Shown here piece after piece: positions 9,156-17,922 of a stretch of DNA of 64,000 nucleotides. Source of the DNA: Abditibacterium sp. (GTDB lineage Bacteria; Armatimonadota; Abditibacteriia; Abditibacteriales; Abditibacteriaceae). The position numbers and the translations under genes were made by a program. The stretch spans positions 1 to 64,000 of the forward strand of contig JAUJNG010000005.1 of NCBI GenBank assembly GCA_030448265.1, given 5' to 3'. The first letter of the stretch is position 1. Each line of letters begins with the position of its first letter. A model generated the notes under the pieces. It worked only from the letters and a program-made list of their open reading frames with translations. It ran no database searches and had not been told where the DNA came from.

Positions 9156-10221
9156 ATGGCGACGAATCCCTTGAAATCATCCATTACCCTAAGCGATGTG
9201 GCGCGCGTGGCAGGGGTTTCCAAGGCGACGGCGGGTTTCGCGTGCGCGGGGAACGGGCTTATCGCGCAGTCCACGCGCGAACGGGTTTTGGAAGTGGCGC
9301 GCGAGCTAGGTTACGAGCCGAACCCGCACGCCAAACGCCTCGCCGACGGGCGTTCTCACAACGAAATCGCGCTCTTTTCGCTCAATCTGGATCTGGGCGT
9401 GGGCACGCGCAAACTGCAAAAGCTGCAAAGTCTGCTCTCGCAGCGCGGTTTTAAAGCGCCGATTCACGGCTATGGCGCGCTCATTGGACAGGAGGCGCAG
9501 GCGCAGGTCGCCGAATTTCTGGGCGATTTGCGGCGTCACAAACCGCGCGCCATCGTGTGCTACACCTCGCAGTTGGGGTCGCCCGCCATTGAGGAACTGC
9601 GCCGTTATCAGGACGAAGGCGGCATTTTGGTGTGCTACGATTTTCCGGTAGAAATCGAGTGCGACCGCGTGATTTTCGACCGGCAGGACAGCACTCATCA
9701 GGCGGCGCGGCATCTAATTCAGAACGGACACCGCCGTCTGGGGCTGTTCATGCTGGGGCCGCAACCGGTGGGCGGCGCGCGCCTGGAGGGTTTCCAGCGC
9801 GCGCTGGGCGAAAACGGCCTCGAAGTGCGCGACGAATGGCTCTTCGCGGTGGGCGATCACTGGCAGCCCGAAGCCGGCGGCGCCGAAATGGCGCGCTATT
9901 TTCTGGAGTTGAAGTCCGAAAACCGGCCCAGCGGCGTCTGTCTGTTGAACGATGCGGCGGCGCTGTCTTTTCTGGCGACGCTGGCGCGAAGCGGCGTCGC
10001 GGTGCCCGCGCAAATCAGCGTCGTGGGACACGACGACACCCCCGCTAAAGCGCCCATTCCGGCATCGTGCCGCTCTCGACGGTTTCCCATCCCAGCGAGG
10101 CCATCGTCGCGGGGTCATCGAACTTTTGTCGGGCCGTTTAACCGGCCAATACGACGGAGCGCCGCGCGAAATCATCGTGCGGGGCGAAATGCGGCAACGG
10201 CAGAGCGTGTTGCCACTTTAA
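9156..10221 (+). pseudogene. LacI-family transcriptional regulator, two apparent frameshifts
   Basis: The N-terminus is a LacI helix-turn-helix ([18 protein letters not shown]) with the hinge, then a periplasmic-binding-protein-like sensor ([21 protein letters not shown]). The frame is lost twice near the end. The conserved continuation [17 protein letters not shown] is one frame away from about 10050, and [15 protein letters not shown], ending at 10221, is in the third frame from about 10117. Both shifts are explained by one missing base in a short C or G run. The gene may be intact in reality. The recognition helix has ATAGFACAG where most members have a TVSRVLN-like sequence. The 643-residue track ORF that joins this gene to the next is an artefact of these shifts. 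It probably controls itself and perhaps the downstream hydrolase. Confidence 0.8.
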
Positions 10222-10225
10222 AACC

Positions 10226-10231
10226 GAGGAG
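10226..10231 (+). promoter_or_regulatory. Ribosome binding site of the pseudopilin gene
   Basis: GAGGAG lies two bases before ATGATG at 10234. It is the best ribosome site in this part of the window. It supports ATG 10234 as the true start, although the prepilin frame is not reached from it without a one-base shift. Confidence 0.55.
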
Positions 10232-10233
10232 AA

Positions 10234-11035
10234 ATGATGTCGAAACTTTTGTGGAGCGCCGCACGGCGCGCAGAGCCTTTACTCTGATTGAACTCTTGGT
10301 CGTTATAGCTATAATAGCGATCCTCGCCGCGATCCTATTTCCCGTCTTCGGGCGGGCGCGCGAAAACGCGCGCCGCACCTCGTGTTTGAGCAACTCCAAG
10401 CAAATGGGCCTGGCGATGATGCAATATGTGCAGGATTACGACGGGCGCTATCCGCACGCTTCAGGGGTGCCCGCTATTAGTAGCTATCTCGACTTCAATC
10501 GCAAAAATCAGATGCTCAACTTCAACATCCACTGGATGCAGCAACTCTACCCTTATCACAAGAGCTGGCAGATCTACCTGTGTCCAAGCGACAGCACGCC
10601 CAACGCTGAGAAGGTGGACAACAACTTCCTGACCGGCTTTCGTTCGCCGTCGCCTTCGTCTTACGGCACCAACTCGACGCTGCTGCAAACGGGTTCGTCC
10701 ACGACAGCAGCAGGCTCGCTGCACGAAAGCATGCTCACCTCTGCCGCGACGACCTACATCATCGCCGAGACCCGCCAGAGCAACGAGTTCTTCGGGCACA
10801 ACTGCGGCGGCAATCCCAACACCAGTTGGCTCAACCGCGTCCGCTTTGCCAGCGCCACCAACGATGTGACGACCTCATGTGTGGGTTCGGCGATTCCCGA
10901 CCTCTCAAAATGGCGGGCAATCAGGAAAGGCATACGCGCCACTTCGGCGGTTCGGTCATCGCCTTCGCCGATGGTCACGCCAAGTGGAGCAAGTGGAGCA
11001 ACATCAAGCCGGAGTTTCTTAACGCCACACAGTAA
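10234..11035 (+). pseudogene. Prepilin-type pseudopilin with H-X9-DG motif, frameshifted
   Basis: The class III signal sequence [23 protein letters not shown] is unmistakable: cleavage before the F, the conserved E at +5, and a hydrophobic helix. The body [19 protein letters not shown] is typical of the large pseudopilin families of planctomycetes and Armatimonadota. The C-terminal H-X9-DG motif ([16 protein letters not shown]) lies in another frame from an AAAA run at 10907, ending at 11035. The start also needs a shift: the well-placed ATG at 10234 is out of frame unless the T run after CGAAAC has one more T. The in-frame alternative start is GTG 10251. These may be sequencing errors. The product would be a surface or type II secretion/type IV pilus-like fibre subunit. 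Confidence 0.75.
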
Positions 11036-11109
11036 CCTGACTGTCACCGCTGGCGCTCAGTTGCAAGGCACTTTCAGCATCTATTGAAGACCTGTCCAAA
11101 GAGGCAATA

Positions 11110-11178
11110 GAGGCGGGACTTACGTCCTCTTCCAATCGGTGGCAGTCCTCGATTGGAAGAGGACGTAAGTCCCGCCTC
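11110..11178. repeat. Inverted repeat family G, copy 1
   Basis: The 29-base arms GAGGCGGGACTTACGTCCTC TTCCAATCG and their complement are perfect around an 11-base centre. It lies between the pseudopilin and hydrolase genes. A related copy is at 26640-26704. Confidence 0.9.
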
Positions 11179-11275
11179 TTCGGATAGCCTCTGGAAGGGC
11201 GTTGCCAAAAGGTTCAACACCCACGCTTTTGCTTTTTGCTAACGTGGCCCTTTTATCGAACCGCTTCCTTTGCCC

Positions 11276-13888
11276 ATGAATTTCCTCCCTTTCCTGCGCG
11301 CTGCGGCGCGCTTTCTCACGCTCGCCTTTTTGCTGGCCTTTCCGGCGCTTTCGTGTCTGGCGCAGGACAAAACGCCGCGCGTCGCGGTGTTCGATCCCGT
11401 CAAGGGCACCACCGAAAGCCGTTTCAAACTCGATTTGCCCTATCTCAATGAGGTCGCCGAGTCTCTTCAAAAAGCGGGAATCACGGTGGCGCGCGTCACG
11501 ACGGCGCAAATTGACGACGAAGCCGCCTTTTCCGCCAAAAATTTCGATGTGCTGATGATGCCAGGCGATGCGTTTCCCAAACAAAACGCCACAGCGCTGC
11601 AACAATTCGCCGATGGCGGCGGCGTTATCGTGGCGCTGGCGGCGCAGGTGCCGTTTCTGGTTGCAACGGCGCCCCAGGCCGACGGAACCTGGACGATGGA
11701 ACCCAAAGCGCCCAATTTTGCCTGGCAAAACGGCGCGATTCTCAATTATCTGGGCGCCAAATTCGTCTATAACCCCGCGATGCACGACGCCGGCGTCAAG
11801 CACACGCCGACGGCGTTGCTCAAAAAATATCTGCCCGAGGCGCCCACAATCAACCGCAAACTGACCTCTCGTTTCGTGGTGCCCTTTGAATCCGGCGGCG
11901 GACGAATCGGCGAATTCTATCCCCTGCTCCGCTCGCAGCGTGTGGACGGCGCCGATGTCACGCCGCAAATTTATGTGATGAAGAATGGGAAGCGGATCGC
12001 CATCGTGGTTTCCAACGAATTCTTCACCAAAAACAGCGAACCCGAACTCTGGCCGCTCGCCTCCAAAACCATCGTCGCTCTGGTTCGCCTCGCCAAAGAT
12101 TTGCGCGCCAACCCCGCGCTTTTGACCTCAGACCTCAAAATCGCCCTTTCGCAAGACGTTTCCCTCCCCGAACCTTTGCGGACGCGCCTTCCCACCGGCA
12201 GCGTCGAACCCGAAGGCGCCAAACCGCTCGCGCGCTGGGGCCGCTTCGACGGCGCCAGCAACGAATTCGGTGCGCCGTTGGGCGTGGGACAAAGCAAATC
12301 GCTGCCTGCCAGGAGCGCCGACGCGCAGTTTCCGCGCGCTCTGCTGCCTGGCGCGACGCTGCAACTGGCGATTCCATCTCTTGGCGGCGCCCAGACGCAT
12401 TTTCTGCGCGTTCGCGGCGGATTCGCCAAAACCGGCGCGGCCCTGCGCGCCGATGTCGGCGCCCAGACGGTGTGGAACGAAGCGTTCACCTCCATCGATG
12501 CGGGCGGCTCCGGCAACTACAGCGCGCCCAACATCGCCGATGTGCCCGCCGAGTTTCACCGCATCGTTTTCATCACGCCTGACGCGGCGGGCAACACGCT
12601 GACGCTTTCCAATCCTGGCAGCGAGCCAGTGTATTTCGACGCCGTGCAAATCGAAACGCGCTCGCAGCCGGCGCCGGAAATGATTCTGGGGCTGGGCGTG
12701 GGCCAGAGAGCGAGTTATCCAGGCTACACCAGCCCGATTCCCGCACAAACTACGCAGGGTTGGAGCGCGATTCGCGCGACTTCGCGCCTGCAATTCGTGC
12801 TCGCGCCTGGAACGCCCGACCGCATGGCCAAAGTCGATGAACTGCTGAGCCGTCAGACGGCGATGAACCCGCATCTGCACCTCATCATCGAGGGCACGCC
12901 GGAATGGGCCGCGATTTCGCCGGAGCGTTACAAGGCTGCGGGTGGCCGTCCCTCCACGACGCCGCCCGATCCGGCGAAATATGCCGCCATTGTGGAAGAG
13001 ATCGTGCGGAAATACGGCGACAAAATCGACGCCTACGAAATCTGGAACGAAGCCGATTCGCAGCAGTTTTATCGCGGCTCGACGCCCGAATACATCACGC
13101 TCTACAAAACGCTGGTGCCGGTCATCAAACGGCTCGACCCGACCGCGAAAATCATCACGACGGGGATGGCGGGCTTCAAGGAAGCCTTTGTCGCCGACCT
13201 GGAACGCGCGGGCGCGCTGCAAACTTCGGACTGGTTCGGTTTTCATCCTTACGCCGGAAAAAGCCCCGCCTGGGACGTGCCGTTCGGTATGATCGAGGGC
13301 GCGCTGTATTCGCGGGGGACGGGGATGGAAATCTATTCCAACGAAAGCGGTTTCGTGTGGACGCCCTCGGAATGGTTCACCGCGCCGCCTGCCTACAATG
13401 AAACGATTCAGGCCGAACTGCTCAACGTGGCGATGGCGCGGCTCCTGTCCAACGGCCTCGCCAAACTCAACATTTTCCACGCCGGCGGCGACAACCATCC
13501 CTTCGGCCTGATCAATGAAAAGGGCCAGCCGCGCGCCGCTTACGCCGTGTTCGCCGACTACCTGCCGCTCGGCCAGAACGGAGGCCGCCGCCTCGACGTT
13601 TCGCTGACCGGAAGCGGCGACGTGCCGCTTCAGGGCATCCATGCCGCCGCCGCCTCGCACGCCGATGGGAGTGTCACGGTGGTGCTGAATCCCGTGCAGT
13701 CGCCGTTTTATCGCCGTGAAGTGGTTTTGCGCGTGCCCCTGTCCAAAGCGGGCGCTTACAAAGCGAGTTTGCGCCAGGATGGGCAAAACGCGCCGCTTCA
13801 AATCGCGCAGAAGACGGCGAATGGGCAAAGCTTCGCCGAAGTAAAACTGCCGTTGACGAGCCGCGCGGTTTTGACTTTGACGCCTTAG
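11276..13888 (+). CDS. Secreted clan GH-A-like glycoside hydrolase with N-terminal GATase-like domain
   Basis: The 870-residue protein begins with a signal peptide (FLTLAFLLAFPALSCLAQ). A GATase/ThuA-like alpha/beta domain follows at residues 35-125 (VAVFDPVKG, FDVLMMPGDAF), then a beta-rich linker. A TIM-barrel region starts near 490. YEIWNEAD has the acid/base glutamate of clan GH-A, and IYSNESGF, about 100 residues later, fits the nucleophile strand. The C-terminus looks like an all-beta domain. This resembles GH39- or GH5-like polysaccharide-degrading enzymes; the substrate is unknown. The ATG at 11276 is chosen over the TTG at 11270. An upstream LacI-type gene fits sugar-controlled expression, though no operator copy was seen before this gene. 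Confidence 0.75.
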   Translation: MNFLPFLRAAARFLTLAFLLAFPALSCLAQDKTPRVAVFDPVKGTTESRFKLDLPYLNEVAESLQKAGITVARVTTAQIDDEAAFSAKNFDVLMMPGDAFPKQNATALQQFADGGGVIVALAAQVPFLVATAPQADGTWTMEPKAPNFAWQNGAILNYLGAKFVYNPAMHDAGVKHTPTALLKKYLPEAPTINRKLTSRFVVPFESGGGRIGEFYPLLRSQRVDGADVTPQIYVMKNGKRIAIVVSNEFFTKNSEPELWPLASKTIVALVRLAKDLRANPALLTSDLKIALSQDVSLPEPLRTRLPTGSVEPEGAKPLARWGRFDGASNEFGAPLGVGQSKSLPARSADAQFPRALLPGATLQLAIPSLGGAQTHFLRVRGGFAKTGAALRADVGAQTVWNEAFTSIDAGGSGNYSAPNIADVPAEFHRIVFITPDAAGNTLTLSNPGSEPVYFDAVQIETRSQPAPEMILGLGVGQRASYPGYTSPIPAQTTQGWSAIRATSRLQFVLAPGTPDRMAKVDELLSRQTAMNPHLHLIIEGTPEWAAISPERYKAAGGRPSTTPPDPAKYAAIVEEIVRKYGDKIDAYEIWNEADSQQFYRGSTPEYITLYKTLVPVIKRLDPTAKIITTGMAGFKEAFVADLERAGALQTSDWFGFHPYAGKSPAWDVPFGMIEGALYSRGTGMEIYSNESGFVWTPSEWFTAPPAYNETIQAELLNVAMARLLSNGLAKLNIFHAGGDNHPFGLINEKGQPRAAYAVFADYLPLGQNGGRRLDVSLTGSGDVPLQGIHAAAASHADGSVTVVLNPVQSPFYRREVVLRVPLSKAGAYKASLRQDGQNAPLQIAQKTANGQSFAEVKLPLTSRAVLTLTP

Positions 13889-14028
13889 AGTTCGCTCGAC
13901 TGAAGTCGGCGCTATGGGCCTTCGGCTAACTTCCCGCCTTCGCGGGAACCAAACTGCCTGGTTTCGGCGCAGGCCGAAAGTCAGCGCGCTGGCGCGCCCA
14001 TAGCGCCGACTTCAGTCGAGCGAACTGA
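13889..14028. repeat. Inverted repeat family C, copy 1
   Basis: The outer arms AGTTCGCTCGACTGAAGTCG and complement enclose two small internal palindromes, TTCCCGCCTTCGCGGGAA and TTTCGGCGCAGGCCGAAA. This gives a branched three-stem layout. Other copies are at 18506 and 34990. Confidence 0.92.
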
Positions 14029-14044
14029 TGCTCGTTATGTATCC

Positions 14045-14079
14045 AAAAAAACGCCGCAGAAATTTCTGCGGCGTTTTTT
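14045..14079. terminator. Bidirectional intrinsic terminator
   Basis: AAAAAACGCCGCAGAAA/TTTCTGCGGCGTTTTTT is a perfect hairpin flanked by A and T runs. It lies between the convergent hydrolase and GspE/PilB genes and can end both transcripts. Confidence 0.9.
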
Positions 14080-14083
14080 CGCT

Positions 14084-15556
14084 CTACTCTTCGTGCCCCA
14101 CCAGCACGCGCATCGCTTCTTCGGGAGCGAGATGGCCGGCCACCACTTTTTCGCGCGCGTCGTCGATCAGGGTTTTGAAGCCGTTTTTCCTGGCGATGGT
14201 GCGCAGCGTGTCGGAGTCTTCCTTGTCCATGATGGCGCGGCGCAGATTGGTATCGACGTGGAGCAGTTCGATGAGCGCCACACGACCGCGCGAGCCGGTG
14301 TTGCCGCACTGCGTGCAGCCGGAGCCGCGCCACATCGGGGCGTCGGGCGCCAGTTCGAGCGCGGCGCTGTTTTCCAGTCGCGCGGGATCGTCGGCGGGAA
14401 CCGGCACGCGGCAGTGACGGCAGTTGAGCCGCGCCAAACGCTGCGCCACCACGCCCGCGAGCGACGACGCGATGAGATAAGGCGGCACGTCCATGTCCTG
14501 CAAGCGCGTCACGGCGGCCACCGCCGAGTTGGTGTGGAGCGTGGAGAGCACCAAATGGCCGGTGAGCGCAGCGCGCACTGCGACGTCGGCGGTCTCTGAG
14601 TCGCGGATTTCGCCCACCAGAATCACATCGGGATCCTGGCGCAAGACCGAGCGCAAAACCGAGGCGAAAGAGAGACCGATATCGTGATGCACGTTGGTCT
14701 GCGTCACGCCTTCGAGTTCGTATTCCACCGGATCTTCGACGGTGATGACATTTTTGGTTTCGTCGCGCGTTCCCGCCAGGGCCGCGTAAAGCGTGGTGGT
14801 TTTGCCGCTTCCGGTGGGGCCGGTGACCAGAATCATGCCGTGCGAACGGCCCAGCATGGCTTCAAAGGCGGCGCGGTCAGTGGCGCCGAATCCCAACTGG
14901 GCCAAATCCACCACGAGGGAAGAATGGTCGAGCAAACGCAGCACGATTTTTTCGCCGTGCAGACTGGGCAGCGAAGAAACTCGAAAATCGAAGGTTCGCT
15001 TGCCCAGGCTGGCGCGAAACCGTCCGTCTTGGGGCATACGGTTTTCGGTGATGTCAAGGCCTCCGACGACTTTGAGGCGCGACACCATTGGAAGGGTTAA
15101 ATCGGGGGGCAAAAGCTGGCCAGGCCGCAGTTGGCCGTCGATGCGGTAGCGCGGCAGCAGCCCGTTGGCGCGCGGTTCGAGGTGAATATCGGAGGCGCCC
15201 ATGGTGATGGCGATCCGCAGCAGTTCGTTGGTGAAGGAAACCACCGGCGCCTGCGACGGATCGGCAGCGCCATCGGCGCCTTCGACCGTGAATTCGCCTT
15301 CGAGATCGGAATTATCGCGCTCGGCGCTGCCGATTTCGGGAGCGGACGCGGCGGCGGGCGCGACCGGTGCGGCGGGCGCGTCATCGAGAGCGTGGGGCGC
15401 GAAACGCAGAATTTCGGCGGGTGGCAGCAGTCCCATCCGCAGCAAAGCGCGGGCGAGAGTTTCGCCCTGACGCCGCGAACGCGCGGCCTGCGTGAGGGTT
15501 TCGCGGGAGAGAAGACCGGCGCCGTGCAGGGCGCGGGCGAGTTGTTCGTCCATCAT
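14084..15556 (-). CDS. GspE/PilB-type secretion or pilus assembly ATPase
   Basis: This hexameric cytoplasmic ATPase powers type IV pilus or type II secretion assembly at the inner membrane. In the 490-residue protein an N-terminal GspE-N-like segment (residues 1-60) and an Ala/Pro linker precede the ATPase core. The core shows ASDIHLEP, Walker A GPTGSGKTTTLYAAL near residue 245, an aspartate box VEDPVEYE, Walker B ILVGEIRDSETAD, and the histidine box GHLVLSTLHTNSA. A CxxC...CxxC zinc site follows (CRHC and CTQC). All are diagnostic of the family. It is the only assembly gene of the system here, and convergent with the hydrolase. The nearby pseudopilin could be a substrate fibre, which is inference. 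Confidence 0.92.
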   Translation of the reverse strand: MMDEQLARALHGAGLLSRETLTQAARSRRQGETLARALLRMGLLPPAEILRFAPHALDDAPAAPVAPAAASAPEIGSAERDNSDLEGEFTVEGADGAADPSQAPVVSFTNELLRIAITMGASDIHLEPRANGLLPRYRIDGQLRPGQLLPPDLTLPMVSRLKVVGGLDITENRMPQDGRFRASLGKRTFDFRVSSLPSLHGEKIVLRLLDHSSLVVDLAQLGFGATDRAAFEAMLGRSHGMILVTGPTGSGKTTTLYAALAGTRDETKNVITVEDPVEYELEGVTQTNVHHDIGLSFASVLRSVLRQDPDVILVGEIRDSETADVAVRAALTGHLVLSTLHTNSAVAAVTRLQDMDVPPYLIASSLAGVVAQRLARLNCRHCRVPVPADDPARLENSAALELAPDAPMWRGSGCTQCGNTGSRGRVALIELLHVDTNLRRAIMDKEDSDTLRTIARKNGFKTLIDDAREKVVAGHLAPEEAMRVLVGHEE

Positions 15557-15615
15557 AATATTGGGGAGATAACCAAAATCAAACGCTTGAAAAGGAAATT
15601 GAGTAGGTAACTCAA

Positions 15616-15766
15616 GTTGCCACCAACTGCGCGCGTTGTCATTCCGAGGAGGAACGACGAGGAATCAATGGCAGTTTCTGCCGATTTTCGGCCCAAACGA
15701 GTCCAAGCTGTTACCGATTCCTCGTCGTTCCTCCTCGGAATGACAACGCGCGCAGTTGGTGGCAAC
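15616..15766. repeat. Inverted repeat family B, copy 2 (in a distinct outer shell)
   Basis: The core TTGTCATTCCGAGGAGGAAC and complement is family B, but the outer arms GTTGCCACCAACTGCGCGCG differ from other copies. Together with the adjacent family D repeat it fills most of the 513-base gene-free gap from 15557 to 16069. Confidence 0.88.
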
Positions 15767-15791
15767 CTGGGTTAGGTAGTCCCAGGCAATC

Positions 15792-15928
15792 GCAAGAGGG
15801 ATTTTTCACCGCAGAGACGCGGAGGCCCAGAGAAAAGAGTGAAAAACGAAGTTTTGAAGGCCCTTCTGACGGATTTCTCTCTTTTTTCTCTGGGCCGCTG
15901 CGTCTCTGCGGTGAAAAATCCCTCTTGC
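15792..15928. repeat. Inverted repeat family D, copy 1
   Basis: The arms GCAAGAGGGATTTTTCACCG then CAGAGACGCGGAGGCCCAGA and complement surround a roughly 40-base centre. Copies with the same ACCRCAGAGACRC core are at 43708 and 45073. From 15929 to 16069 I see no further feature. Confidence 0.88.
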
Positions 15929-16069
15929 AATGCCTTTGGACAGCGCAGGTTGACACCGTTCAGTTTGCCGCGCAAATCGCGCCCCCGCAATCGCCCCAGA
16001 TGCGGACAAGCGACCGACAAACCAAACCCGTCTCCGATTCGCGCACGCCGTTTGCAATTTCGGGTTTTC

Positions 16070-16729
16070 ATGCCTTCGACCCAAGTCACTAAATCCGCGA
16101 AAAAAGCCGCCTCCACCGAAGAATCCAACCCGTCGCAGCACGAAATGGCGCAGCATCGCTGTCCGGTCGCGCTGCTTCTTATCGACGTCATCAACGACCT
16201 GGAATGGGACGACGGCCATCTCATCGAACCGCAGGCGCGCGAGATGAGTCACGCCATCGCCGAGCTGAAACAGCGCGCCAAAATTGCTAATGTTCCCGTC
16301 GTTTACGTCAACGACAACTTCGGCCAGTGGCGCTCCGATTTGAATTCGCTGGTCGATCATCTGCTTCAGGACGAGGTGCGCGGCGAGTTTCTGGCGCGCG
16401 AACTTCATCCCGAAGACGACGATTATTTCGTTCTCAAACCCAAACATTCGGGGTTTTTCGGCACCACGCTCGATATTTTGCTCGATTATCTGGGCGCCAA
16501 AACCCTGGTTCTCACCGGTCTGGCGGGCAATATCTGCGTGCTCTTCACCGCCAACGACGCCTATATGCGCGATCTCAAAGTCATCGTGCCGCGCGACTGC
16601 ATCGCCTCCAACACACGCGAGTCGAATGACGATGCCATCCACGTCATGGAACACGTTCTCAAAGCTGAGGCGCCGCTTTCGGACGAAATCGACTTCGCCG
16701 CTTTGATCGCCGAAGCGGGAAAATCGTGA
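16070..16729 (+). CDS. Isochorismatase-family cysteine hydrolase
   Basis: This fold hydrolyses amides or vinyl ethers with a D-K-C triad. All three are visible in the 219-residue protein: the aspartate in LLIDVINDLEW near residue 37, the lysine in LKPKHSGFFGT near 121, and the cysteine in GLAGNICVLFTAN near 153, with the cis-peptide region just before it. The substrate (nicotinamide, isochorismate or other) is not evident. The start at 16070 is chosen because the longer ORF runs back into an inverted repeat; an internal ATG at 16145 is possible. It lies 32 bases before the pentapeptide gene, on the same strand. Confidence 0.88.
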   Translation: MPSTQVTKSAKKAASTEESNPSQHEMAQHRCPVALLLIDVINDLEWDDGHLIEPQAREMSHAIAELKQRAKIANVPVVYVNDNFGQWRSDLNSLVDHLLQDEVRGEFLARELHPEDDDYFVLKPKHSGFFGTTLDILLDYLGAKTLVLTGLAGNICVLFTANDAYMRDLKVIVPRDCIASNTRESNDDAIHVMEHVLKAEAPLSDEIDFAALIAEAGKS

Positions 16730-16761
16730 AAGCGCGCCGAAGATGAGGCACAATACAATTC

Positions 16762-17721
16762 ATGCCCCCCTCCGAGGCGTCTTCCCACTCTCCCGTCGCT
16801 CCAACCCCCAATCGTCACCTCTGGCTCTGGCTCCTGGGCGGCGCGCTGCTCATTCTGCTGCTCGTGTTCGGGCCGCGCGCGCTCACGGCGGGCCTGAATC
16901 TGTCGCCCGCCGCGCGCCTGACTCTCGAAACCCAGATTCGCGACACAGGCGCCAAATTTCTGTGGGCGGGCCTGTCGCTCGCCGGCGCGGCCCTGGTGTG
17001 GCGCTATTTGCACCTTCTGGCGCAGGTGGTGGAAAACTCGTCGAAAACCCTCGCCGCCGCCGAGCGCACGGCGTTTTTCGCGGCGCAGGCGAGCGAAACC
17101 GAGCGCTTCGCGCGCGCGATGGCGCTTCTGGGCGACGAAAAAATGGAAGTTCGACTGGGCGGCGTTTACGCGTTGGAGCGGCTGGCGCGCGAATCGGCGC
17201 GCGATCACGGGCCGATTATGGAAGTTCTGGCGGCCTATGTGCGACAGCACAGCGAGTGGAACGAGGGCGAACCCGTTCCCGCCCGTCTGCGCGCCGAGTT
17301 GCAGGCAATTTTAACCGTCATCGGGCGCCGTCACGCGCCGTTCGACCCGCCCGAAAGCCGCATTGACCTGCACGGCACCGCTCTGGCGCGCGCCTACTGG
17401 CCCTGGACCAATCTCGCAGGCGCGCATCTCTACGAAACCAATCTCGATGGCGCTCTGCTGCAAGGCGCCAACCTGCGCGGCGCGTGGCTGTGGAAATCTT
17501 CGCTGACCGGAGCGGTTCTGGAAGGCGCGCACCTCGAAGGCGCCGATCTGCGCGGCGCGGCGGGCCTGAGCGCGGCGCAACTGAGCGGCGCGCACCTCGA
17601 TTCCGATACCAAACTGCCCGACCACCTGCGCGGCGCGCTCGAAGACGCTCCCAAAGCCGCGCCGCAGGCGCAGTCGCCCGAAGAAGTCGAAGATTTGAAA
17701 CTGCCGACCAAACGGCCCTGA
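16762..17721 (+). CDS. Membrane-anchored pentapeptide-repeat protein
   Basis: The 319-residue protein has two likely membrane helices (LWLWLLGGALLILLLVFG near residues 20-37 and FLWAGLSLAGAALVW near 69-83). A helical segment follows that often precedes pentapeptide repeats (ERFARAMALLGDEKMEVRLG, YALERLARES). From about residue 210 come A(D/N)LxG-type repeats such as TNLAGAHLYETNLDGALL and GANLRGAW, which would form a right-handed quadrilateral beta helix. The role of this architecture is not established. A soluble paralogue follows downstream, with a family B repeat between them. There is a small membrane ORF further on. Nothing suggests DNA gyrase mimicry in particular. Confidence 0.85.
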   Translation: MPPSEASSHSPVAPTPNRHLWLWLLGGALLILLLVFGPRALTAGLNLSPAARLTLETQIRDTGAKFLWAGLSLAGAALVWRYLHLLAQVVENSSKTLAAAERTAFFAAQASETERFARAMALLGDEKMEVRLGGVYALERLARESARDHGPIMEVLAAYVRQHSEWNEGEPVPARLRAELQAILTVIGRRHAPFDPPESRIDLHGTALARAYWPWTNLAGAHLYETNLDGALLQGANLRGAWLWKSSLTGAVLEGAHLEGADLRGAAGLSAAQLSGAHLDSDTKLPDHLRGALEDAPKAAPQAQSPEEVEDLKLPTKRP

Positions 17722-17730
17722 AACTGAATG

Positions 17731-17914
17731 CGTGACTTGTTAAACGAAGGGCGCACGCACTCCACGCGCTGTTGTCATTCCGAGGAGGCACGACGAGGAA
17801 TCAGTGACAGTTTTCTCCACTTTAGGCCTAAAGTGGAGAAAACTGTCACGATTCCTCGTCGTGCCTCCTCGGAATGACCACGCCTACGCTTGAGAAAAAG
17901 TCACACATTAGGTG
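17731..17914. repeat. Inverted repeat family B, copy 3
   Basis: The core TTGTCATTCCGAGGAGGCAC and its complement (17772-17879) is a near-perfect hairpin whose centre is itself palindromic. The outer flanks GCGTGACTTGTTAA and GTCACACATTAGGTGG match the family B ends. It ends beside the start of the next gene. Confidence 0.9.
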
Positions 17915-17922
17915 GCCCTGAA

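Noticed and set aside
9156-11087. A 643-residue fusion of a LacI regulator and a prepilin
   Set aside because: The joined ORF arises from apparent frameshifts. The true end of the regulator and a good ribosome site for the pilin gene are visible in other frames.
12128-13828. 566-residue minus-strand ORF over the glycoside hydrolase
   Set aside because: Antisense shadow; the plus-strand frame has a signal peptide and catalytic motifs.
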